From the NCBI RefSeq assembly GCF_002101705.1, contig NZ_LQPC01000030.1, positions 1 to 64,000 of the forward strand: a stretch of DNA of 64,000 nt, written 5' to 3'. The stretch comes from Mycolicibacterium iranicum. Lineage in GTDB: Bacteria > Actinomycetota > Actinomycetes > Mycobacteriales > Mycobacteriaceae. Both the position numbers and the translations under genes were made by a program. Positions 25,500-34,672 of this stretch are shown here, in pieces. The first letter of the stretch is position 1, and every line of letters starts with the position of its first letter. The notes below the pieces were generated by a model. The model did not search any database and was not told the DNA's origin. It saw only the letters and a program-made list of their open reading frames with translations.

Positions 25500-26180
25500 T
25501 CAGCGGTAGTAGACCTCGTCGCCGTCGGGATAGCCGCCGCCCGTCGTCGTGATGTGCACGTGGTCGTAGTGGCCGTAGCCGCCGGACCGGGCACCGCCCG
25601 GCGTGTAGTACACCCCGCGCCAGATCGCGTCCTGAATGCCGAAGCGCTTCGCGTTGTCCAGCACGTAGGCCACGATCTGGTTGCCCAGTGCGATGCCGGC
25701 CTCCGAGCTCGGGTTCGGAATCATCACGTCGAGTGCGAGGCCTTCGGGATGCCACCTCAGCGCGTCTTGACGCACGCCGCCGATGTTGTTGATCTCCGGG
25801 AAGACCTCGCTGACGCTGCGCGCGGTCAGGATCGTCCTGACTTGCAGTCCGCGTTCGGGCGCGACTCCCGCAGGCAACGCGCGGCTCACCACACGCCAGC
25901 GCGACGCGGAAGCCAGCGAGGCCGGCTCCGCCGTCGGGCCACCATCGACGATGAGGGGCGGTCCAGATGTAGGTGCGCCTGCCGCCACGATCTCGACGTT
26001 CCAGGGCGCGGCGGGGTCGGGAAGGGCGGGCGACGGGGCGGAGACGGGCGCAGCCTCGGCGACCTCTGCGGCCGGCGTCGTATCGCTCTGAGACATCAGC
26101 AGCACGGCTGCGGGCGCCAGCGCGGTCAACGCGTACACCGACGAATGACGCCGCTTCTTCGGTAGGGAGTGCCGACCCAC
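25500..26180 (-). CDS. Secreted VanY-like/ARB_07466-type domain protein
   Basis: This roughly 226-residue protein opens with GRHSLPKKRRHSS, a start seen in several mycobacterial secreted proteins, then a hydrophobic segment (YALTALAPAAVLLM), a Pro/Ala-rich linker (about 40-85) and a C-terminal domain with RWHPEGLALDVMIPN and YDHVHITT. The His, Asp and HxH pattern matches the zinc site of the VanY/ARB_07466-like peptidase fold. A role in cell-wall peptide hydrolysis or binding is inferred. I prefer the GTG at 26180. ATG at 26219 and TTG at 26222 are upstream alternatives. Confidence 0.75.
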   Translation of the reverse strand: MGRHSLPKKRRHSSVYALTALAPAAVLLMSQSDTTPAAEVAEAAPVSAPSPALPDPAAPWNVEIVAAGAPTSGPPLIVDGGPTAEPASLASASRWRVVSRALPAGVAPERGLQVRTILTARSVSEVFPEINNIGGVRQDALRWHPEGLALDVMIPNPSSEAGIALGNQIVAYVLDNAKRFGIQDAIWRGVYYTPGGARSGGYGHYDHVHITTTGGGYPDGDEVYYR

Positions 26181-26313
26181 GCCCAGCAACATAACGAAAA
26201 ATCGCGCAAAATACACCATCAAACTGCGGAACTGAACCCGACACGCAGATCGTTACCCGACCGCTACCAATCGGTGAGCGAAGCTATATCCGCAGGTCAG
26301 ACCGCTGATTTCG

Positions 26314-27210
26314 CTACACGGCGACCAGTAATCCGGCCAGCACCAGGACGAGCAGAATTGCCCCGGCCGCAAGCACCGCGCCGGTGCGGCGCGGCGGTTG
26401 CGCGGGAGCGTCGAGACTCGCCCGCATCTGCTCCGCCGTGGCGAACCGCCACCGCGGATCGCGGGCCATCGCGCGTTCGATCGTCGCCACCAGCGCCGGG
26501 TCGACGTCGGGCCGCAGGGTCGACAACGGCGGAAGCGCTCCGGCGGCGATCGCGTCGGCCAGAGCGCTCAGATTCTCCTGCGGGTACGCACGCCGCGCGG
26601 TCAACGCCTCGTAGGCCACGACGCCAAGCGCATAGAGGTCGTCACTCGGTGTCGCCGGCCTGCCCGCGATCCGGTCGGCGGGCAGATAGGCCATCGTCCC
26701 GAAAACGCGGTTCGTCAGCGTCTGCGGCGTGTCCGGGCTCTTCGCCACGCCGAAGTCCGCGATCTTCACTCCGCCGAACTCGGTGAACAGGATGTTGGCC
26801 GGCTTGATGTCGCGATGCAGCACCCCGCACGAGTGCGCGGCGCTCAGCGCCGACAACACATCCCTCATGATGGCCCGCACGTGGTCGGCCGACAGCGGGC
26901 CGTTGCGCGCCAGCACGTCGGCTAGGTTCTGCCCCGGCAGCCGCTCCAACACGATGTAGTGCCTGCCCTCGTGCACTCCGGTGTCGTGGACGGCGACGAC
27001 ATGCGGGTGGTTGAGTGCGGCGGCGGCACGCGCCTCGGTGGCGAAGCGCCTGCGGGTGTCGGGCTGGACGGAGACTGCGGGATAGAGGAGTTTGACGGCC
27101 ACGGGTCGGCCCAGCCGCTTGTCCCAGGCGTCACGGACCTCGGCCATACCACCGCGGCCGAGAACGCGCCCCAACTCGTAGCGGCCGCCAAGGATCTCCG
27201 GCGCCTGCAT
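26314..27210 (-). CDS. Ser/Thr protein kinase with one C-terminal membrane helix
   Basis: This 298-residue Hanks-type kinase has a Gly-rich loop (LGRGGMAEV, 17-25), the ATP lysine Lys40 (VAVKLL), the catalytic HRDIKPANI (Asp134), DFG at 152-154 and an activation segment with Thr residues (TPQTLTNRVFGTMAYLPADR). The C-terminus is a membrane helix (about 277-298) with no extracellular sensor domain, so it is a minimal membrane-anchored kinase. It resembles Pkn kinases of mycobacteria, but I do not assign a letter. Confidence 0.92.
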   Translation of the reverse strand: MQAPEILGGRYELGRVLGRGGMAEVRDAWDKRLGRPVAVKLLYPAVSVQPDTRRRFATEARAAAALNHPHVVAVHDTGVHEGRHYIVLERLPGQNLADVLARNGPLSADHVRAIMRDVLSALSAAHSCGVLHRDIKPANILFTEFGGVKIADFGVAKSPDTPQTLTNRVFGTMAYLPADRIAGRPATPSDDLYALGVVAYEALTARRAYPQENLSALADAIAAGALPPLSTLRPDVDPALVATIERAMARDPRWRFATAEQMRASLDAPAQPPRRTGAVLAAGAILLVLVLAGLLVAV

Positions 27211-27356
27211 ACTCCCAACCTAACCGGTCCGCGGCGAACGCAAACCTCACACGCGGGCTCCGTGGGAACTGCAGACGTGTTCGGCCAGGACCCGGCCATG
27301 CAGACCCTCCTTTCAGCCGGCGCCACGATGTCAGGCGGCTCGTATGATCAAGTTCA

Positions 27357-27713
27357 ATGCGCGACAGCGGAGTTGATCGACCATTTGCGCGCCGTCACCC
27401 CGTGGTGACGGTGCTGGCCGTGGTGACGGCCGCGTGGTGGCTGTGGCAGGGCTGGTATGAGGCGCTCGCATTGGTCGTCGTGGCCGGCCTGATCGTCGTC
27501 GCGCGCAAACGCCGCCGCACCGCCCTCCTTCGCGATGCCGGCCTGCGCGCCCGCGCCGACTACGAGCACCGGCTGAACCTGGTCGGAGATCCGCGGGGTC
27601 TGTACGGCCGCTATGCACCCGTCGGACCCAATTGGTATCCCGATCCGCAGAACCCTCGCTGGCTGCGCTACTTCGACGGCCTCGCGTGGACGCCGCACGT
27701 GGTGCGCCGCTGA
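27357..27713 (+). CDS. Membrane protein with C-terminal DUF2510 domain
   Basis: This 118-residue protein has one or two N-terminal hydrophobic segments (about 18-48), a basic stretch and a C-terminal DUF2510 module (GPNWYPDPQNPRWLRYFDG, then WT). DUF2510 is a short Trp-rich actinobacterial domain of unknown role found on membrane proteins. TATGAT at 27343-27348 lies 8 nt before the ATG, so the mRNA may be leaderless. It converges on the L,D-transpeptidase-like gene with a 3-bp gap. Confidence 0.82.
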   Translation: MRDSGVDRPFARRHPVVTVLAVVTAAWWLWQGWYEALALVVVAGLIVVARKRRRTALLRDAGLRARADYEHRLNLVGDPRGLYGRYAPVGPNWYPDPQNPRWLRYFDGLAWTPHVVRR

Positions 27714-27716
27714 GCG

Positions 27717-28364
27717 TCAGACCGTGGGCGGACCGGTGATCCCCACGCCGATGACGATCTCCGGCCGGGCGGCTGGATCGAGCCACTGCAGTACGGAGCG
27801 CATCTGGTCGCGACCGATCGCCACACATCCCCAGGTGGGATCCCCGTCGGACACGTGCAGGAAGATCCCCGCCGACCGTCCGGGAATCCTCCCGGGGTTG
27901 TGGTCGATGACGACCGCATAGTCGTATATCGGACCCGAGTCGTACAGGTTCTCGGCGTCCTCGGACGCGATCTCGTCGGCGTGGACGTGGGTGTTGTAGG
28001 TCGGTGAGTCGACGTCCTCGTCCCACCAGTCCGCTTCCGTCGCTTGAAAATACGGCATCCTGGTGCCCGGATTGGGTTGCCGTCCGAAGGCCTGCCCCAA
28101 CGGGAACCTCCCTTCAGGCGTTCGGAACACGTCGTCTTCGGGAGCGCCGACACCGAGGGATCCCAGATCGGCCGGCGTGGGGCCCAGCACCATCAGCCAC
28201 TCGGCGCCGACGCGCTCGTAGGCCGACAACGTCGCCGTGGGCGACTGCGGTGCGGGCGCACTCACGACGATCAACTGAGCGGGAGACGACGCGTGGGCGG
28301 TCGAGGCGGTGCCGGACAGCGCCGCCGCGACCGCACCGACCACGGCTGTCAGCTTGTGTCGCAC
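27717..28364 (-). CDS. Secreted L,D-transpeptidase (YkuD)-like protein, Rv0309-like
   Basis: This 215-residue protein has a signal peptide (about 1-26, cut near AHASS) and a YkuD-type domain. The His of IFLHVSDG and the Cys of TWGCVAIG form the catalytic pair. These domains cross-link peptidoglycan stem peptides or act as L,D-carboxypeptidases. It lacks the Ig-like domains of the main mycobacterial Ldt enzymes and looks closest to the Rv0309-type protein, whose role is poorly known. The start is a GTG. Confidence 0.82.
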   Translation of the reverse strand: MRHKLTAVVGAVAAALSGTASTAHASSPAQLIVVSAPAPQSPTATLSAYERVGAEWLMVLGPTPADLGSLGVGAPEDDVFRTPEGRFPLGQAFGRQPNPGTRMPYFQATEADWWDEDVDSPTYNTHVHADEIASEDAENLYDSGPIYDYAVVIDHNPGRIPGRSAGIFLHVSDGDPTWGCVAIGRDQMRSVLQWLDPAARPEIVIGVGITGPPTV

Positions 28365-28385
28365 CTTACGAACGTAGCGCGGCGG

Positions 28386-29405
28386 TCAGACCTTCGGGCA
28401 GTAGAAGTGCGGGTCGCCGCGGTACTCGACGGGCGGCAGGTTGCGCGCCGGGGTCTCCACCAGCGGTGCGTCGACCGGCAGTCTTCCGGTGGCGCGGTCC
28501 CACGCCGAACGCTTACGTGGATGCATCATCATGCGTTTCGGCAGCAGCTTGACGACGTGGTAGACGACCTTCCCGAACAGCCGATGTGCGCGTTCCTGCC
28601 GGGGCGACCAGCTATATCCCATCAACTCGCGCACCGCAGGGTCGAACAAGCCCACGGTGGTGAAGTTGAAAAACCGTTGCATGGCACTGAGATTGAGCCG
28701 CCACAGCCAGTCCGGCAGCCACTCCAGCGACGGATGCTTCGGCATCGTCGACAGGTCGAGCACCGTCCTGGCGGCCCAGTTGTTCTCAAGCACGTTGTGG
28801 CACATGTGATCCCAGTAGTCGCAGAACTCCTCCCAGGACTTCGGGACCGGACGCATGCTCATGCCGTACATGCGGTACCAGGTGATGTGCTCGTCGAAGA
28901 GCTGCCGCTTCTGCTCCTCGGTGAGACCGCCGCCCAGCCACTCGGCGGCCAACAGGGTCGACTTGAAGAACGTGGCGTGCGCCCAGTAGAAGACGTCGGG
29001 ATTCAGCGCGCTGTAGCGGCGGCCCTGCTCGTCGACTCCTTTGATCCCGATGTGATAGTCGCGGACCTCCGACCCGGTCCGCGGGGCGCGGTAGCCGTCG
29101 AACACCACTCCCCCGATCGGATACACCGACCGGAACAGCCGCGGCATCCGTTCCATGAAGAAGATGGAGTGCTGCTCGACGGCGGCGCCCAGTTGGGGGT
29201 GCATGTTCTGCATCGACCCGGCCCACGGCCCCTGCAGCATTCCGGTCCATTGCCCGAAGTACCGCCAGGTGAGCGAATCGGGCCCGAGCGGTACCGGCGG
29301 GGCGTCATAGCCGCCGCCGGTCACCGGGCAGCCCACCGCCGAGACATCCGGCTCGGCGCCGGATGTGCTGGTCACAGGGCATGCCGCAGACGTATCTTGG
29401 GTCAC
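28386..29405 (-). CDS. Oxygenase MpaB family (DUF2236) protein, Rv0826-like
   Basis: This 339-residue helical protein of the MpaB/latex-clearing-protein oxygenase family (formerly DUF2236) carries the family blocks FRSVYPIGGVVFDG, ALNPDVFYWAHATFFKSTL and FDEHITWYRMYG, with the His residues of WAHATF and EHITW as candidate haem or metal ligands. The N-terminus (about 1-35) is disordered and Cys-containing. It diverges from a TetR gene exactly as Rv0826 diverges from Rv0825c in M. tuberculosis. The substrate is unknown. Relatives act on prenyl chains. The start is GTG. Confidence 0.85.
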   Translation of the reverse strand: MTQDTSAACPVTSTSGAEPDVSAVGCPVTGGGYDAPPVPLGPDSLTWRYFGQWTGMLQGPWAGSMQNMHPQLGAAVEQHSIFFMERMPRLFRSVYPIGGVVFDGYRAPRTGSEVRDYHIGIKGVDEQGRRYSALNPDVFYWAHATFFKSTLLAAEWLGGGLTEEQKRQLFDEHITWYRMYGMSMRPVPKSWEEFCDYWDHMCHNVLENNWAARTVLDLSTMPKHPSLEWLPDWLWRLNLSAMQRFFNFTTVGLFDPAVRELMGYSWSPRQERAHRLFGKVVYHVVKLLPKRMMMHPRKRSAWDRATGRLPVDAPLVETPARNLPPVEYRGDPHFYCPKV

Positions 29406-29458
29406 TACCGCTCTTCTCGCCGACGCATCACGAAACTTTGACTACAGACGTTGTCACT

Positions 29459-30058
29459 ATGGAGCTTAGGAGGACCGTGCCGTCCGGTCAACGACGCGGG
29501 AGATGGTCGGGCGTTCCGCTGGAAGATCGCCAAGCGCTCCGGCGGGATGAACTCATCGCCGCGGGCATCGGTCTGCTGGGCAGCCCCGGCGGACCCAACC
29601 TGACCGTGCGCGCCGTCTGCAAGGCCGCCGGCCTCACCGAGCGGTACTTCTACGAGAGCTTCGCCGACCGCGACGAGTACGTGGCAGCGGTCTACGACGA
29701 CGTCTGCGCCGCCGCGATGTCGACGCTCATGGAATCCGAGAGCATGCGCGACGCCGTCGAGAGGTTCGTCGCGCTGATGATCGACGACCCCGCCCGCGGC
29801 AGGGTGCTCCTACTCGCGCCGGAGGCCGAACCGGTTCTGGCCCGCTCGGGCGCCCGGTGGATGCCGAACTTCATCGAGTTGCTGCAGCGCAGCCTCACCC
29901 AGATCACCGACCCCACCACGCAGGCGATGGTTGCCACCGGCCTGATCGGGGCACTCACTGCGTTGTTCACGGCATACCTCGACGGCAGGCTCGACGCCAC
30001 TCGCGTGCAGTTCATCGACCATTGCGCTGAGCTACTGCTCAGCAGGGCGGTGACCTGA
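29459..30058 (+). CDS. TetR-family regulator, Rv0825c-like
   Basis: This roughly 199-residue regulator has a helix-turn-helix at about 28-75 (NLTVRAVCKAAGLTERYFYESF) and a helical ligand domain. It is divergent from the MpaB-type oxygenase, its most likely target, and lies 106 bp before desA1. The start is either the ATG at 29459 or the GTG at 29477, which has AGGAGG only 3 nt ahead. The short intergenic region contains TGAC-n10-GTCA, a possible operator. Confidence 0.87.
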   Translation: MELRRTVPSGQRRGRWSGVPLEDRQALRRDELIAAGIGLLGSPGGPNLTVRAVCKAAGLTERYFYESFADRDEYVAAVYDDVCAAAMSTLMESESMRDAVERFVALMIDDPARGRVLLLAPEAEPVLARSGARWMPNFIELLQRSLTQITDPTTQAMVATGLIGALTALFTAYLDGRLDATRVQFIDHCAELLLSRAVT

Positions 30059-30097
30059 ATCGGCCCGCTACCTGCAGATGCGGCGCGGCGCGGCGGC

Positions 30098-30127
30098 TTG
30101 AATGTCACCGGGATACACAGATATATT
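30098..30127 (+). promoter_or_regulatory. Sigma-A type promoter of desA1
   Basis: TTGAAT (30098-30103) and TATATT (30122-30127) are separated by 18 bp, close to the mycobacterial housekeeping consensus. Transcription would start near 30134 and give a leader of about 30 nt with the GGGAGG ribosome binding site. Confidence 0.65.
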
Positions 30128-30164
30128 GAGTGCAACCATCAGGTACAGATAACTGGGAGGTGTC

Positions 30165-31169
30165 GTGTCGAAAGACCTGACCGACCTGCAACTGCTGAGG
30201 GAACTCGAGCCCGTCGTCGAGCCCCTCGTCAACCGTCACATGCGGATGAAGAAGGACTGGAACCCGCACGACTACATCCCCTGGTCCGATGGCAAGAACT
30301 ACTACGCGCTCGGCGGCCAGGACTGGGATCCCGAGCAGTCGCAGCTCTCCGACGTCGCCCGCGTTGCGATGCTGGTGAACCTGCTTACCGAGGACAACCT
30401 GCCGTCCTACCACCGCGAGATCGCGATGAACTTCACCATGGACGGCCCGTGGGGCTTCTGGGTGAACCGGTGGACGGCCGAGGAGAACCGCCACGGCATC
30501 GCGCTGCGCGACTACCTCGTCGTCACCCGCAACGTCGACCCCGTCGAGCTGGAGATGCTGCGCATCGAGCAGATGACCCGCGGCTTCTCCCCCGGCCAGA
30601 ACCAGCAGGTCGAGGCAGACCTGTTCGCCGAGAGCCTGTTCGATTCGGTCATCTACGTGACGTTCCAGGAACTGGCGACCCGCGTCTCGCACCGCAACAC
30701 CGGCAAGGCGTGTGAGGAACCGATCGCCGATCAGCTCCTGCAACGCGTCTCGGCCGACGAGAACCTGCACATGATCTTCTACCGCGACGTCTCCGAGGCC
30801 GGTTTCGAGATCGCACCCGACCAGGCGATGAGGTCGCTGCACAAGGTGCTGCGCAACTTCAAGATGCCCGGGTACACGATCCCGGACTTCCGCAGGCGCG
30901 CCGTCACGATCGCCTCCGGCGGCGTGTACGACCCGCGTATCCACCTCGACGACATCGTGATGCCGGTGTTGAAGAAGTGGCGCATTTTCGAACGCGAAGA
31001 TTTCAATGGAGACAGCGCCCGCCTGCGCGACGATCTCGGCCTGCTGGTCGAAGAACTGCAGGAAGCCGTCGACAAGTTCGAGATCGCCAAGCACCGTCGC
31101 GAGGAGCGCCTGCGCCAGATGGCCGAGAAGAAGGCGGCGAAGAACCTCTTGGTGTCGTCATCAGCGTAG
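30165..31169 (+). CDS. desA1: Acyl-[acyl-carrier protein] desaturase DesA1
   Basis: This 334-residue soluble di-iron desaturase introduces a double bond into acyl-ACP chains feeding mycolic acid synthesis. The iron ligands lie in the paired motifs EENRHG (about 105-110) and DENLHM (about 195-200). The GTG at 30165 has GGGAGG ahead and a good promoter at 30098-30127. Gene order (TetR, desA1, dus, LCP) matches Rv0825c-Rv0822c. The orthologue in M. tuberculosis is regarded as essential. Confidence 0.95.
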   Translation: MSKDLTDLQLLRELEPVVEPLVNRHMRMKKDWNPHDYIPWSDGKNYYALGGQDWDPEQSQLSDVARVAMLVNLLTEDNLPSYHREIAMNFTMDGPWGFWVNRWTAEENRHGIALRDYLVVTRNVDPVELEMLRIEQMTRGFSPGQNQQVEADLFAESLFDSVIYVTFQELATRVSHRNTGKACEEPIADQLLQRVSADENLHMIFYRDVSEAGFEIAPDQAMRSLHKVLRNFKMPGYTIPDFRRRAVTIASGGVYDPRIHLDDIVMPVLKKWRIFEREDFNGDSARLRDDLGLLVEELQEAVDKFEIAKHRREERLRQMAEKKAAKNLLVSSSA

Positions 31170-31198
31170 AGAGCCCCCCTGTCGATGCGGCCCGATCC

Positions 31199-32332
31199 TT
31201 GCGGATCGGGCCGATCGCGTTGCGCAGCCCCGTCGTCCTCGCTCCGATGGCCGGGGTCACCAACGTCGCGTTCCGCACCTTGTGCCGCGAACTCGAACTG
31301 GCGCGCGCCGGCACCGTCAGCGGCCTGTACGTCTGCGAAATGGTGACTGCCCGCGCGCTCGTCGAGCGCCACCCCGTCACCATGCATATGACGACGTTCG
31401 CGCCCGAGGAGTCGCCGCGGTCGCTGCAGCTCTACACCGTCGACCCGGTCAACACGTACAAAGCCGCCAAGATGATCGTCGACGAGGACCTTGCCGACCA
31501 CATCGACATGAATTTCGGCTGCCCGGTGCCCAAGGTGACCCGGCGCGGCGGCGGCGCGGCGCTGCCGTACAAGCGTCGCCTGTTCGGCCAGATCGTGGCT
31601 GCCGCCGTCAAGGCCACCGAAGGCACCGACATTCCGGTCACCGTGAAATTCCGGATCGGCATCGACGACGAACACCACACACACCTCGATGCCGGCCATA
31701 TCGCCGCAGAGGAGGGAGCGGCCGCCGTCGCGCTGCACGCGCGCACCGCCTCGCAGCGATACTCGGGCAGCGCCGATTGGGATCAGATCGCCGCGCTGAA
31801 AGCCCACGTCACGAATGTTCCCGTCCTGGGTAACGGTGATATCTTCGACGCTCGTGACGCGCTGGCCATGATGGCCGCGACGGGTTGCGACGGCGTGGTG
31901 ATCGGCCGGGGCTGCTTGGGGCGGCCGTGGCTGTTCGCCGAACTGTCGGCCGCGTTCACCGGGACTGCGCCCGCGACCCCGCCGACGCTCGGCGAGGTTG
32001 CGCAGATCATTCGTAGACATGGCGAGCTGCTCGCTGCGCATTTCGGAGAGGACAAAGGCATGCGGGACATCCGCAAGCACGTTGCGTGGTACATGCACGG
32101 GTTCCCCGCGGGGGCAGACCTGCGCAGATCGTTGGCACTGGTCAAGACAATTTCCGAACTCGACGACCTGCTCGGCGAGCTCGACCCGGACGTCCCGTTC
32201 CCTGCCGCGGCCAATGGCCCGCGGGGGCGCCAGGGGTCTCCGGCCTCTGTGACGTTGCCCGAGGGGTGGCTCGACGACCCCGACGATTGCACGGTGCCCG
32301 CGGGTGCCGACGTGATGCACTCGGGCGGCTGA
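31199..32332 (+). CDS. dus: tRNA-dihydrouridine synthase (Dus), Rv0823c-like
   Basis: This FMN enzyme reduces uridines in tRNA D-loops. Visible motifs are SPVVLAPMAGVTN (FMN and substrate), MNFGCPVPKVTRRGGGAALP with the catalytic Cys, VTVKFRIG, and VLGNGDIFD followed by GRGCLGRPW. The start is unclear. In frame there is no ATG or GTG after an ATG at 30977 deep inside desA1, so I use TTG at 31199, giving 377 residues. The conserved region begins at LRIGPIAL, which fits. It is co-directional with and probably coupled to desA1. Confidence 0.88.
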   Translation: MRIGPIALRSPVVLAPMAGVTNVAFRTLCRELELARAGTVSGLYVCEMVTARALVERHPVTMHMTTFAPEESPRSLQLYTVDPVNTYKAAKMIVDEDLADHIDMNFGCPVPKVTRRGGGAALPYKRRLFGQIVAAAVKATEGTDIPVTVKFRIGIDDEHHTHLDAGHIAAEEGAAAVALHARTASQRYSGSADWDQIAALKAHVTNVPVLGNGDIFDARDALAMMAATGCDGVVIGRGCLGRPWLFAELSAAFTGTAPATPPTLGEVAQIIRRHGELLAAHFGEDKGMRDIRKHVAWYMHGFPAGADLRRSLALVKTISELDDLLGELDPDVPFPAAANGPRGRQGSPASVTLPEGWLDDPDDCTVPAGADVMHSGG

Positions 32333-32437
32333 CAAGGGACGAAGCGATTCGGTCACCGGCCCGAAGCGGTTTCGAGACACGTTCGAGAGGGACTCGAAAG
32401 GGAAACGACACCAGGCTTCGACTGGAGGTCTCTCAGG

Positions 32438-32599
32438 ATGTCTCAGTACGATGAGGGATCAATTGCCTGGCTCCGGTGGCGGAGTCGGCATCAGTGCTTT
32501 ATGACAGTTATCAGGGCACACGGCTATCTGCGTGCCAGTGCGCAACGGCGCGCACACACCGCAACAAGCCGTGGAAGCTGGAAGGCCGGTAAGACATGA
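32438..32599 (+). other. Possible 53-residue ORF coupled to the LCP gene
   Basis: ATG at 32438 with GGAGG 9 nt ahead opens a 53-residue Arg-rich frame whose TGA overlaps the ATG of the LCP gene (ATGA). Placement suggests coupling, but third-position GC is only about half, far below neighbouring genes. It may therefore be chance. The rest of the 263-bp gap 32333-32595 shows no clear element. Confidence 0.25.
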
Positions 32600-34584
32600 G
32601 TGACGGCGACACGGAGGACGCCGCTGCCACTCCTGGCCGCTCCGACAGCTCTGACGGGGCCACAGACAGGCCCGTCTCCGACTGGAATACCCGATCCCCC
32701 CGGCCGAAGCCAGGCGCCGCGCCGTGGGAACGGGAGATTTCCGGAGCTCAGGAGAAATCTCCTTCCACACCTCCGCGCGAGTCGACCGGTCCGGTCACCG
32801 TCGCCGACCTCATCGCCAAAATCAACGGCGGCGCTCCGTCTGCCGAGCCGAAGCGTCACCGCGCCGAACCGGAACACGAGTTCGACGTCCACCCCGAGCC
32901 TGAGCCCTACCCCGACGGTGACGACCTCGACACCACGATCCTGCCCGCCCTCGACGGGCGCGCCTCCGAATTGCCGGATCTGACCGCGCTGCGACCGAAG
33001 CACGTTACGGCGCCCCCGCCGCGCCGCGACCACAGGCGCGTCGCGATGGCCGGCCGGGTCGCCGCCGCACTGGTCGCGGTCTTTGCGCTGGTACTCACCG
33101 GCGGCGCCTGGCAATGGCAGTCGGCCAAGAACAACCTGCTCAACCGGGTGTCGGCCCTGGACCCCGACTCCCGCGACATCGTGGATCCCAACGCACAGTT
33201 CGGCGACGAGAACTTCCTCATCGTCGGCACCGACAGCCGCATCGGCCAGAACAGCGACATCGGCGCAGGCACCACCGAGGACGCCGCGGGAGCCCGCTCG
33301 GACACCGTGATGCTGGTGAACATCCCGGCCAACCGCAAACGTGTTGTCGCCGTGTCGTTCCCGCGCGACCTCGAGATCGAACCCATGAAGTGCGAGCCGT
33401 GGGATCCCGAGACCCGGCAGTACGGGCCCATCATGGACGAAGAGTCCCCGATGTATGGCAAAGAAGAGGTCTACACCGAGTACAAGCTCAACTCGGCGTT
33501 CGCGGTCGGCGGACCCAAATGCCTGGTCAAGGTCATCCAGAAGCTGTCCGGTCTGCACGTCAACCGGTTCATGGCCGTCGACTTCGTCGGTTTCTCGAAG
33601 ATGGTCGACGCGCTCGGCGGTGTGGAGGTGTGCAGCACCACCCCGATCGAGGACTACGAGCTCGGCACCGTGCTGCCCACCGCCGGCCGGCAGATCGTCA
33701 ACGGCCACACCGCACTGAACTACGTGCGCGCGCGTCAGGTCACCACCGAAACCAACGGCGACTACGGCCGCATCAAACGCCAGCAGCTGTTCCTGTCGTC
33801 ACTGCTGCGCTCACTGATTTCCAAAGAGACATTCTTCTCGCTGTCGAAGCTCAACAACGTGGTCAACATGTTCATCGGCGACAGCTACGTCGACAACGTC
33901 GACACCAAGGATCTCGTGGACCTCGGCCAGTCCGTACAGGGTGTCACCGCCGGCCGCATCACGTTCGTCACCGTGCCAACCGTCGGGTATGCCGATGAGT
34001 ATGGCAACGAGATCCCGCGCACCGATGACATGCGGGCGCTGTTCCGGGCGATCATCAACGATGAGCCGCTGCCCGAGGAGCGCAACGCCGACAACTCGCC
34101 GGTACCCGGTACACCCGAATCGCTGACCAGCCCGTCACCTGCCGAGAACGGACAGGACGGCAAGGAGGTCGTCGACGCCATCGTGACCGACCCGGAGACG
34201 GTCACCGTGCAGGTGTCGAACTCGACCGCGCAGACGGGCCTCGGGGCGACGGCGGCCAGTGCCCTACAGGCCTACGGGTTCAACGTGACGACCCCCGACG
34301 ACTATCCGGGTCCGCTTCCGCAGACGACGGTCTTCTTCTCGGCCGGCAACGAGGAAGCCGCGGCGACTGTGGCATCTTCCTTTGCCAACGCAACCACTGA
34401 ACGTGTCAACGGGATGGGCGACGTGGTCCAGGTGGTGCTGGGCAGCGACTTCGATTCGGTGGGCGCCCCCTCCCCCAGCGGATCCCCGTACCAGCTGACC
34501 GTCATTCGCGGCACCAAGGCTCCCACAACTGAGCTGCCCGAGGACCTGACTGTCACCAACGCCGCCGACACCAGCTGCGAATAG
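32596..34584 (+). CDS. LytR-CpsA-Psr (LCP) family ligase with LytR_C domain, Rv0822c-like
   Basis: This 662-residue membrane-anchored protein has a long disordered cytoplasmic N-terminus (about 1-140), one membrane helix (about 150-172), the LCP domain (about 200-400) with GTDSR, RSDTVMLV and VSFPRDLEIE that bind the polyprenyl pyrophosphate, and a LytR_C domain (about 525-625, TVQVSNSTAQTGLG). LCP enzymes attach arabinogalactan or related glycans to peptidoglycan. The extended N-terminus is unusual next to Lcp1. A phosphate-responsive phoU follows. Confidence 0.9.
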   Translation: MSDGDTEDAAATPGRSDSSDGATDRPVSDWNTRSPRPKPGAAPWEREISGAQEKSPSTPPRESTGPVTVADLIAKINGGAPSAEPKRHRAEPEHEFDVHPEPEPYPDGDDLDTTILPALDGRASELPDLTALRPKHVTAPPPRRDHRRVAMAGRVAAALVAVFALVLTGGAWQWQSAKNNLLNRVSALDPDSRDIVDPNAQFGDENFLIVGTDSRIGQNSDIGAGTTEDAAGARSDTVMLVNIPANRKRVVAVSFPRDLEIEPMKCEPWDPETRQYGPIMDEESPMYGKEEVYTEYKLNSAFAVGGPKCLVKVIQKLSGLHVNRFMAVDFVGFSKMVDALGGVEVCSTTPIEDYELGTVLPTAGRQIVNGHTALNYVRARQVTTETNGDYGRIKRQQLFLSSLLRSLISKETFFSLSKLNNVVNMFIGDSYVDNVDTKDLVDLGQSVQGVTAGRITFVTVPTVGYADEYGNEIPRTDDMRALFRAIINDEPLPEERNADNSPVPGTPESLTSPSPAENGQDGKEVVDAIVTDPETVTVQVSNSTAQTGLGATAASALQAYGFNVTTPDDYPGPLPQTTVFFSAGNEEAAATVASSFANATTERVNGMGDVVQVVLGSDFDSVGAPSPSGSPYQLTVIRGTKAPTTELPEDLTVTNAADTSCE

Positions 34585-34610
34585 TGTCGCGGAGTATTTC
34601 GGCAGGTGGC

Positions 34611-34627
34611 ATTCACCTTTCGTTCAC
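34611..34627 (+). promoter_or_regulatory. Pho box (RegX3-type direct repeat) upstream of phoU
   Basis: ATTCAC (34611-34616) and GTTCAC (34622-34627) repeat at an 11-bp period, each followed by C, as in mycobacterial RegX3 sites. TAGGGT (34661-34666) is the likely -10 and the ATG follows 6 nt later, so phoU would have a leaderless mRNA induced in low phosphate. Confidence 0.6.
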
Positions 34628-34672
34628 CCTCCAAGTCGTGACCCTGGCGACAGCAGCCCGTAGGGTTGGTGC

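Noticed and set aside
24591..26165. Open frame of 524 codons running from tRNA-Lys through two minus-strand genes
   Set aside because: It contains a tRNA gene and is antisense to PhnD-like and VanY-like proteins with clear motifs.
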